A stretch of 12,303 nt of DNA from the NCBI GenBank assembly GCA_025354965.1, contig JANXLW010000062.1, positions 1-12,303 of the forward strand, given 5' to 3'. This DNA comes from Betaproteobacteria bacterium (GTDB taxonomy: Bacteria; Pseudomonadota; Gammaproteobacteria; Burkholderiales; Burkholderiaceae_C). Of this stretch, positions 7,380-12,303 are shown one piece after another (position 1 is the stretch's first letter; each line of letters starts with the position of its first letter). Position numbers and translations under genes: made by a program. The notes beneath the pieces were generated by a model. That model was not told where the DNA came from. It worked only from the letters and a program-made list of their open reading frames with translations, and did not search any database.

Positions 7380-8195
7380 TCAAGACTTCTGACACTTCGG
7401 GCAGAAAAACGTCGATCGTTGACCCTGTCGCATAGATTTGATAGCTGTCCCGCAAACCCGGCAGGCTTGCCCGGTGCGGGCGTAAACCATGGCCTGCAAT
7501 TGAAAATGCCCTCTTTCACCGGTGGCACTGGAGAAATCGCGCAAGGTGCTGCCACCACCTGCGACGGCGCGTCCCAGCACGTCCTTGATGGCAGCATGAA
7601 GTCTGACCGCGCGCGGCCGGCTCAATCTCGCCGCACTCAAGGTCGGCCGGATGCCGGCCAGAAAAAGTGTTTCTGAAGCGTAAATATTCCCCACTCCCAC
7701 TACAACGTCTCCCGCCAGCAACACTTGCTTGATGGCCGCTTTACGCCGTCTTAACCCGGCATGGAACAGGCTGACATCAAAATCGTCGGACAGTGGTTCC
7801 ATGCCTAACTGGCCCAACAGTTTGCAAGCGCCGGGCGCATTTTCACTGGCGGCGTACACGACAGCGCCAAATCGGCGCGGGTCATTGAGTTTGAGCGTGC
7901 CTTGGCTGGTAAGCATCTCGAAATGGTCGTGCAAACCGGGCGTCGGCAACTGGCGGGAAAAAATCAAACTTCCGGACATTCCCAAATGCACCAGCAGCAA
8001 ACCCTGATCAAGATCAATCAGCAAATATTTACCGCGTCTGCGAACCGCGCGAACCGTTCGCCCCACCAATTCGACCGGCGTACACCCCAGAGGCCAGCGC
8101 AACGGCTTTCCCAAGCGCACAGACTGTACTTTGGCGCCGGCAATTCTGTCGGCAAAACTCAAACGGGTGACTTCAACTTCAGGTAATTCAGGCAT
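7380..8195 (-). CDS. mutM: Bifunctional DNA-formamidopyrimidine glycosylase/AP lyase MutM (Fpg)
   Basis: MutM excises 8-oxoguanine and formamidopyrimidines opposite C and cleaves the abasic site. The ATG at 8195-8193 gives 271 residues starting MPELPEVEV. After Met removal Pro becomes the N-terminal nucleophile and Glu3 the acid, so the start is fixed by chemistry; the frame is open 15 codons further upstream, but that part is not coding. The catalytic lysine is Lys56 in RRRGKYLL. Further motifs are HLGMSG, NDPRRFG, VGVGNIYASE for the helix-two-turn-helix, and a C-terminal zinc finger C-x2-C-x16-C-x2-C ending at CPKCQ. It is divergent from the TPR gene across 38 bases. No good ribosome site is visible. 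It is the first gene of the minus-strand group mutM, dynamin-like, mutY. Confidence 0.97.
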   Translation of the reverse strand: MPELPEVEVTRLSFADRIAGAKVQSVRLGKPLRWPLGCTPVELVGRTVRAVRRRGKYLLIDLDQGLLLVHLGMSGSLIFSRQLPTPGLHDHFEMLTSQGTLKLNDPRRFGAVVYAASENAPGACKLLGQLGMEPLSDDFDVSLFHAGLRRRKAAIKQVLLAGDVVVGVGNIYASETLFLAGIRPTLSAARLSRPRAVRLHAAIKDVLGRAVAGGGSTLRDFSSATGERGHFQLQAMVYARTGQACRVCGTAIKSMRQGQRSTFFCPKCQKS

Positions 8196-8233
8196 GACAA
8201 AAAAATTCTGCGGACATGGATTATTATGGTCCG

Positions 8234-9970
8234 ATGTCACTTTTCAAACGTTTTTCTTACCTGATCATGCTGGCTTGGGCGCTGGCTGCCAACGCGCAAA
8301 CACCGGTCGGCAAATCGGATGCAGCTGTAAGCTCGGCGCTCGACAGCGAGCTGTTTTACGAGCTTTTGCTTGGGGAGCTCAACGTTCGGGACGGAGAATC
8401 CGGTGCCGCCTACTCCCTGATTCTTGACGCCGCGCGCAAGACCAATGACGCCCGGCTGTACCAGCGTGCTGTCGATATTGCGTTGCAGGCGCGATCGGGT
8501 GATTCCGCCTTGACGGCGGCGCGCGCGTGGAAGCTTGCACTGCCAGCGTCAAGGGAAGCGAATCGATACGTTTTGCAAATACTGATCGGCATGAACCGCA
8601 TTGGCGACACCGTGGAGCCCCTCAAACGTGAATTTGCGGCGACCGACCCGAAAGACCGGGTCACCGCCATATCGACAATTCCGCGGCTGTTTTCACACGC
8701 AAGCGATAAAAAACTTGCGGCTGCCACAGTGGAGCAGGCCCTGAACGCTTATCTGGCGTCGCCGTCGCTGGGCGTTGCGGCCTGGACCACCATTGGTCGG
8801 ATGCGTTTTGACGCAGGTGACGTTGTCGGCGCGTTGGAAGCGGCCCGCAAGGCACAGACGATGGACGCCAAATCGGATGCACCCGCATTGCTTGCCCTGT
8901 CCATGATGAGTCCAGAGACGCCACAAGCCGAGGCCATCGTGAAGAAACACCTTGAAGTTCAGGCCAGGCCAGAGTTTCGAATGGAGTACGCACGCGCCTT
9001 GCTGGATGCGCAGCGCTACACTGAAGCGGCTGCCCAGTTGCAAAGCATAACGATCGAAAAGCCTGACTATGCAGAGGCCTGGCTGATTCGGGGTGCTCTC
9101 GAATTGCAGGACGGCAAACCGTCGGTGGCCGAGCATTCCCTGACACGCTACGTCGATCTGGCAACGACCCAACAGGGCACCGCAGCGCGCGCGCAATGGA
9201 GCCGCGGTTTGGTACAGGCTTACCTTTCACTGGCGCAAATTGCTGAAAAACGCAAAGACTTCGCGCAGGCTGACGCCTGGCTCAAACGCATCGAAAGCCC
9301 GGAGGACCGGCTGAATACCCAACTGCGCCGCGCTGCGATTTTGGCTAGACAGGGCAAAGTCGAAGAGGCACGCCAATTGATTCACAGCCAGCCCGAAATT
9401 ACTCCTGAAGATGCCCGGCTGAAAATCGCAGCGGAAGTCCAACTGCTGCGTGACAGCGATCAATACAAAAGCGCCTATGAAGTTCTGGCACTGGTCACCG
9501 CCAGTCATCCCGATGATTTTGATTTCGTATACGACATGGCCATGGTGGCAGAAAAACTTGACAAGGTTGACGAGATGGAACGCTTGTTGCGCCGCGTCAT
9601 CGCCGGCAAGCCCGAATACCAGCATGCCTACAACGCTTTGGGATACTCGCTGGCACAACGCAACACCCGCCTGCCGGAGGCCAGACAGCTTGTTTTGAAG
9701 GCGCTGGAATACGCTCCCGAAGACCCGTTCATCAGCGACAGCCTGGGTTGGGTCGAATTCCGCAGCGGCAACATGGCAGAAGCGCTGCGCATTCTCCAGC
9801 TTGCCTTCAAGGCGCGACCAGATGCGGAAATTGCCGCCCATCTGGGTGAGGTTTTGTGGACCATGGGTCGGCGTGATCAGGCCGTGAGTATCTGGAAAGA
9901 GGGTGCCCAGATCAATGCCGAAAACGAGACTCTGTTGGAAACACTTAAACGCGTGCGTGTCAAGTTGTGA
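8234..9970 (+). CDS. Exported tetratricopeptide-repeat protein
   Basis: A TPR-repeat protein of 578 residues from the ATG at 8234. The N-terminus has the form of a Sec signal peptide: basic start SLFKR, hydrophobic core YLIMLAWALA, and a likely cleavage after ANA (before QTP), so the mature protein should be periplasmic or attached to the envelope. An in-frame ATG at 8216 adds six residues ahead of the signal and is less likely; neither start has a clear ribosome site. The whole protein is alpha-helical with degenerate repeats. The clearest TPRs are around residues 255-300 (YTEAAAQLQ..., DYAEAWLIRGALELQDG) and three near the C-terminus (about 460-575: AYNALGYSLAQ, ISDSLGWVEFRSG, IAAHLGEVLWTMGR). 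A gene of this kind commonly sits before lolB in betaproteobacteria. No enzyme motif is seen. TPRs bind partner proteins, so an assembly or scaffold role at the envelope is plausible but unproven. Confidence 0.9.
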   Translation: MSLFKRFSYLIMLAWALAANAQTPVGKSDAAVSSALDSELFYELLLGELNVRDGESGAAYSLILDAARKTNDARLYQRAVDIALQARSGDSALTAARAWKLALPASREANRYVLQILIGMNRIGDTVEPLKREFAATDPKDRVTAISTIPRLFSHASDKKLAAATVEQALNAYLASPSLGVAAWTTIGRMRFDAGDVVGALEAARKAQTMDAKSDAPALLALSMMSPETPQAEAIVKKHLEVQARPEFRMEYARALLDAQRYTEAAAQLQSITIEKPDYAEAWLIRGALELQDGKPSVAEHSLTRYVDLATTQQGTAARAQWSRGLVQAYLSLAQIAEKRKDFAQADAWLKRIESPEDRLNTQLRRAAILARQGKVEEARQLIHSQPEITPEDARLKIAAEVQLLRDSDQYKSAYEVLALVTASHPDDFDFVYDMAMVAEKLDKVDEMERLLRRVIAGKPEYQHAYNALGYSLAQRNTRLPEARQLVLKALEYAPEDPFISDSLGWVEFRSGNMAEALRILQLAFKARPDAEIAAHLGEVLWTMGRRDQAVSIWKEGAQINAENETLLETLKRVRVKL

Positions 9971-10476
9971 TGTCGTTGCCGAGAGTCGCTTTTCTGGCGC
10001 CACTGCTGGCTGCTCTTTTGATTTCGGGGTGCGCCGTCGCGCCAAAAAACACAAACCCAATTGGCGATCAGGTATTGCCTTGGCGCGGGCGCCTGGCACT
10101 CCGGATAGCCGCCGACCCGCCAAACTCTCAAGCTCAGTCCTTTGCCGCCGGCTTTGAACTGAGCGGTAACGCCCAGGCCGGCGAATTGACTCTCTTGACA
10201 CCGCTTGGAACGACCGCCGCCGCCCTCTCCTGGTCGACCCACACAGCGGTTCTGCGCAGCAACGGCGAGGTCAGATATTTCGAGTCGCTGGAGGCGTTGG
10301 TCAAGCAGGCTCTCGGTAGCGATATACCCGTGACCGCGCTGTTCGCCTGGTTGGCAGGAGACAATATGGAGGTGGCTGGCTGGAGTGCCGATTTGTCGCT
10401 ACATGCCAGTGGCCGGATCGTGGCCCGACGCATGACTCCGGCGCCGCCGGCGGAACTTCTTTTGCTGCTGGATTGA
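9970..10476 (+). CDS. lolB: Outer-membrane lipoprotein-insertion protein LolB
   Basis: LolB accepts lipoproteins from the periplasmic carrier LolA and inserts them in the outer membrane; it is itself a lipoprotein. The 168-residue product begins with a type II signal peptide ending in the lipobox LISGC, with Cys21 the lipidated residue. Next come family features: WRGRLALRI, QSFAAGFELSG, GELTLLTPLGTTAAALSW, a Leu-rich middle, FAWLAGDN, GWSADLS and GRIVARRMTPAPPAELLLLLD. It is shorter than E. coli LolB (about 207), as is usual in this group. The ATG at 9970 shares one base with the stop of the TPR gene (TGATG), implying translational coupling; a GTG one codon earlier is possible. It is followed 41 bases later by ispE. 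Confidence 0.93.
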   Translation: MSLPRVAFLAPLLAALLISGCAVAPKNTNPIGDQVLPWRGRLALRIAADPPNSQAQSFAAGFELSGNAQAGELTLLTPLGTTAAALSWSTHTAVLRSNGEVRYFESLEALVKQALGSDIPVTALFAWLAGDNMEVAGWSADLSLHASGRIVARRMTPAPPAELLLLLD

Positions 10477-10517
10477 TCAGCGCGAAGGCGCAGCCGCTTA
10501 TCTTTCCCGCAAGTTAT

Positions 10518-11381
10518 ATGAAAAAGCTCTACGACATTTGCGCGCCCGCCAAGCTCAACCTGTTTTTGCACATCACTGGCAGACGAAGCGATGGCTATCA
10601 CTTGATGCAATCGGTCTTCATGCTGATCGACTGGTGCGACACCCTGCATTTCGAACTACGCACTGACGGACAGATCAGCCGCGAAGATCTGGCAACAACT
10701 TTACCCGCCGATGACCTGGTTGTTTGTGCGGCCCGGGCACTGAAGGCGTCCAGCAGCAGTCCATTGGGCGCACACATTGGCATTGAAAAGCGCATACCGG
10801 CGCAGGCCGGCATGGGTGGTGGATCCTCCGACGCTGCATCGACGCTGCTGGCGCTCAACCGTCTTTGGAACCTCGGCTATTCCCTGAAGAGGCTAAGTCA
10901 TATTGGACTTCAACTGGGGGCCGACGTGCCATTTTTCCTGGCTGGACATAACGCCTGGGTTGAAGGCATTGGCGAAAAGATTACGCCGGTGACTTTGCCA
11001 ACCGGTCTTTTTTTGGTGGTGAAACCCGCCCAAGGGCTGCAGACGAGCCAGATTTTCTCGGATCCGGACCTGAAACGCGACAGCGAGACTGCTATAATTT
11101 CAGGCTTCGCTGCAGACGCATTCGGTTTTGGCCGTAACGACTTGCAGGGTGTTGCACGAAGACTTTGTCCTGGCGTGACCCAAGCCCTCGAATGGCTTGC
11201 GTCGCGTGGACTGAGTGGCCGTATGACAGGCTCTGGAAGCGCGGTGTTTGCACAAATGTTGCAGCCCATTGACCTGGAGCAAGCGCCGGACGCTTTTCAG
11301 GTCAGACTATGCAACAATTTGGAAGTTCATCCCCTGGTGGGCTGGGCAAGCAGCGACAGTTTATCGGTTGCCAGCATTTAG
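10518..11381 (+). CDS. ispE: 4-diphosphocytidyl-2-C-methyl-D-erythritol kinase IspE
   Basis: IspE phosphorylates the 2-hydroxyl of CDP-methylerythritol, the fourth step of the MEP isoprenoid pathway. From the ATG at 10518 the protein has 287 residues and starts MKKLYDICAPAKLNLFLHIT, with substrate-site Lys12. The GHMP-kinase ATP loop GMGGGSSD is at residues 98-105 and the catalytic Asp is Asp136 in GADVPFFL. The C-terminal GHMP motif is GRMTGSGSAVFA. The frame is open upstream to a TTG at 10473 inside lolB, but the conserved N-terminus begins at 10518. There is no strong ribosome site. The gene lies in the order lolB-ispE-tRNA-prs, similar to lolB-ispE-prs in E. coli, and carries a candidate internal promoter at 11070-11098. 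Confidence 0.96.
   Translation: MKKLYDICAPAKLNLFLHITGRRSDGYHLMQSVFMLIDWCDTLHFELRTDGQISREDLATTLPADDLVVCAARALKASSSSPLGAHIGIEKRIPAQAGMGGGSSDAASTLLALNRLWNLGYSLKRLSHIGLQLGADVPFFLAGHNAWVEGIGEKITPVTLPTGLFLVVKPAQGLQTSQIFSDPDLKRDSETAIISGFAADAFGFGRNDLQGVARRLCPGVTQALEWLASRGLSGRMTGSGSAVFAQMLQPIDLEQAPDAFQVRLCNNLEVHPLVGWASSDSLSVASI
11070..11098 (+). promoter_or_regulatory. Candidate promoter inside ispE for tRNA-Gln/prs
   Basis: CTGAAA (11070-11075, 4 of 6 to TTGACA), a 17-base spacer, then TGC-TATAAT (11090-11098), a perfect extended -10. Transcription would start near 11104, about 290 bases before tRNA-Gln and 450 before prs. The codons GCT ATA ATT encode part of IspE, so the element is embedded in coding sequence. 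It is the best sigma-70-like match I found in the window. Activity is inferred only from the match. Confidence 0.45.
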
Positions 11382-11395
11382 CTGACAACCCGTGT

Positions 11396-11472
11396 AGGGG
11401 AGTCGCCAAGTTGGTTAAGGCACTGGATTTTGATTCCAGCATGCGAAGGTTCGAATCCTTCTTCCCCTGCCA
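11396..11472 (+). tRNA. tRNA-Gln (anticodon UUG)
   Basis: A 77-base cloverleaf can be drawn fully. Acceptor arm AGGGGAG (11396-11402) pairs with TTCCCCT (11462-11468), with one G-U pair. Anticodon stem CTGGA/TCCAG (11423-11427, 11435-11439) encloses the loop TTTTGAT, giving anticodon TTG at 11430-11432, which reads CAA glutamine codons. T-stem GAAGG/CCTTC holds loop TTCGAAT. G73 and an encoded CCA (11470-11472) end the gene. It starts 14 bases after the ispE stop, so it is probably part of a longer transcript with ispE and/or prs and cut out by RNase processing. Confidence 0.97.
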
Positions 11473-11480
11473 AATCACAG

Positions 11481-11514
11481 TTGCCCGTGCCTCACGCTTG
11501 TGATGCGCGGGTGA
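11481..11514 (+). other. Strong hairpin between tRNA-Gln and prs
   Basis: The core arms 11484-11495 (CCCGTGCCTCAC) and 11500-11511 (GTGATGCGCGGG) pair over 12 positions with one mismatch and one G-U, around a GCTT loop; three further pairs (two G-U, one A-U) can extend the base. No run of T follows, so it is not a standard intrinsic terminator. It sits 8 bases after the CCA end of the tRNA and 47 bases before prs. Possible roles are protection of the prs mRNA 5' end after tRNA release, partial termination, or none. Confidence 0.5.
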
Positions 11515-11561
11515 CACACTGAACGCACAGGCGCAAACGTTACATAACCGCTGGAATGCTC

Positions 11562-12303
11562 ATGCAGGCTCCTCACACCCCTGATTTCATGGTTTTCACC
11601 GGCAATGCCAACCCGGGTATGGCTGCGCAGATCGCCGATCATCTGAACATTTCGCTCGGGGCGGCGGCTGTGGGCCGCTTCTCTGACGGTGAAGTTACCG
11701 TCGAAATCAACCAGAATGTGCGGGCGCGGGACGTCTTTGTCGTGCAGTCCACCTGTGCGCCGACCAATGAAAACCTGATGGAATTGCTGATCATGGTGGA
11801 CGCTCTCAAGCGCGCGTCAGCTGAACGCATCAGTGCCGTCATTCCCTATTTTGGATACGCCAGGCAAGACCGCCGTCCGCGCTCAAGCCGGGTGCCAATT
11901 ACGGCCAAAGTCGTGGCCAATATGCTGCAGGCTGTTGGTGTTGCCCGCGTGTTGACCATGGATTTGCATGCCGACCAGATCCAGGGGTTTTTTGACATCC
12001 CGGTTGACAATATTTATGCGTCTCCCGTTTTGCTGGGTGATCTGCGCCAGAAAAATTACGATGACCTGATCGTGGTGTCGCCTGACGTGGGCGGCGTGGT
12101 TCGCGCACGTGCTCTGGCCAAACAACTCGATTGCGACCTTGCCATCATTGACAAACGCCGGCCCAGGGCCAATGTGAGCGAAGTGATGCACGTTATCGGG
12201 GAAATCGATGGACGCAACTGCGTCATCATGGACGACATGATCGACACCGCTGGCACCTTGGTCAAGGCGGCTGAGGTTTTGAAGGCACGCGGTGCTAAAA
12301 AGG
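11562..12303 (+). CDS. prs: Ribose-phosphate pyrophosphokinase (PRPP synthetase), partial, C-terminus off right edge
   Basis: Prs makes phosphoribosyl pyrophosphate from ribose-5-phosphate and ATP, feeding purine, pyrimidine, NAD, histidine and tryptophan synthesis. The ATG at 11562 gives 247 codons to the window edge; the family has about 315-320, so roughly 70 residues are missing. Motifs seen: FSDGEVTVEINQNVRARDVFVVQS near the N-terminus, YARQDRR (RQDRR at 101-105) of the ATP site, the metal-binding MDLHADQIQGFFD, VSPDVGGVVRARALA, the flexible-loop DKRRP, and the PRPP loop DDMIDTAGT at 224-232. An in-frame ATG at 11556 is possible; 11562 is preferred because GGA at 11553-11555 is then about 6 bases away and homologues start with MQA. 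It lies 89 bases after tRNA-Gln; I see no good promoter in that gap. Confidence 0.97.
   Translation, partial: MQAPHTPDFMVFTGNANPGMAAQIADHLNISLGAAAVGRFSDGEVTVEINQNVRARDVFVVQSTCAPTNENLMELLIMVDALKRASAERISAVIPYFGYARQDRRPRSSRVPITAKVVANMLQAVGVARVLTMDLHADQIQGFFDIPVDNIYASPVLLGDLRQKNYDDLIVVSPDVGGVVRARALAKQLDCDLAIIDKRRPRANVSEVMHVIGEIDGRNCVIMDDMIDTAGTLVKAAEVLKARGAKK

Noticed and set aside
8193..8233. Possible sigma-70 promoters in the mutM/TPR divergent gap (ATGACA and TATTAT; CATAAT on the minus strand)
   Set aside because: Best hexamer pairs have spacings of 22 or 13 bases, outside the usual range; no supported promoter could be named.
9227..10201. 324-codon open frame on the minus strand opposite the TPR gene and lolB
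   Set aside because: Crosses the junction of two well-supported plus-strand genes, has a non-protein-like composition and no motif; a frame shadow in GC-rich DNA.
11302..11517. Open frame on the minus strand across the ispE end and tRNA-Gln
   Set aside because: It runs antisense through a complete tRNA gene; no independent support.
11511..11548. GTGACA and CATAAC as a prs promoter
   Set aside because: The spacing is 26 bases, far too long, and the -10 match is only 4 of 6.
1..12303. Mobile element, CRISPR array or defence system
   Set aside because: No spaced direct repeats, transposase, integrase or defence-family motifs were seen; every sizeable frame is a known housekeeping family or a shadow. 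The dynamin-like gene alone is not enough to call a defence system.

Overview
The window is a compact, ordinary chromosomal housekeeping region. Gene content, gene order and protein sequences point to a betaproteobacterium of the order Burkholderiales, most like the family Comamonadaceae (Rhodoferax/Polaromonas type). This placement comes from recognising the proteins (HrcA, NadK, RecN, RapZ, MutY, MutM, LolB, IspE, Prs) and the run lolB-ispE-tRNA-Gln-prs; no database search was run. There is no sign of a phage, transposon, plasmid, CRISPR array or integron, and no gene-free stretch over 300 bases.

Layout. (1) Positions 1-830, minus strand: the N-terminal 276 codons of the heat-shock repressor gene hrcA, cut by the left edge. 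(2) 859-4335, plus strand: a tight operon nadK-recN-rapZ (NAD kinase, DNA repair ATPase, RNase adapter/GlmZ regulator) with gaps of 2 and 4 bases. (3) 4326-8195, minus strand: mutM, then a dynamin-like GTPase gene, then mutY. The two 8-oxoguanine repair glycosylases therefore flank a membrane-remodelling-type GTPase of unknown role. (4) 8234-11381, plus strand: an exported TPR-repeat protein, the outer-membrane lipoprotein lolB (overlapping by one base) and ispE (isoprenoid synthesis). (5) 11396-11472: tRNA-Gln(UUG). (6) 11562 to the right edge: prs (PRPP synthetase), missing roughly its last 70 residues.

How the genes work together. Most are unrelated housekeeping functions packed closely. 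Two themes can be seen: genome maintenance (recN, mutY, mutM, perhaps the dynamin-like gene) and envelope or precursor supply (TPR protein, lolB, ispE, prs). Several start sites were moved from the longest open frame on the basis of family N-termini, signal peptides or Shine-Dalgarno sequences; each entry gives the reason.

I did not find a clearly new multi-gene system. The items most worth a second look are the dynamin-like GTPase lodged between mutM and mutY with its own likely promoter and UUG start, a 16-bp perfect palindrome holding both stop codons of the convergent rapZ and mutY genes, and a near-consensus extended -10 promoter inside ispE that could drive tRNA-Gln and prs.
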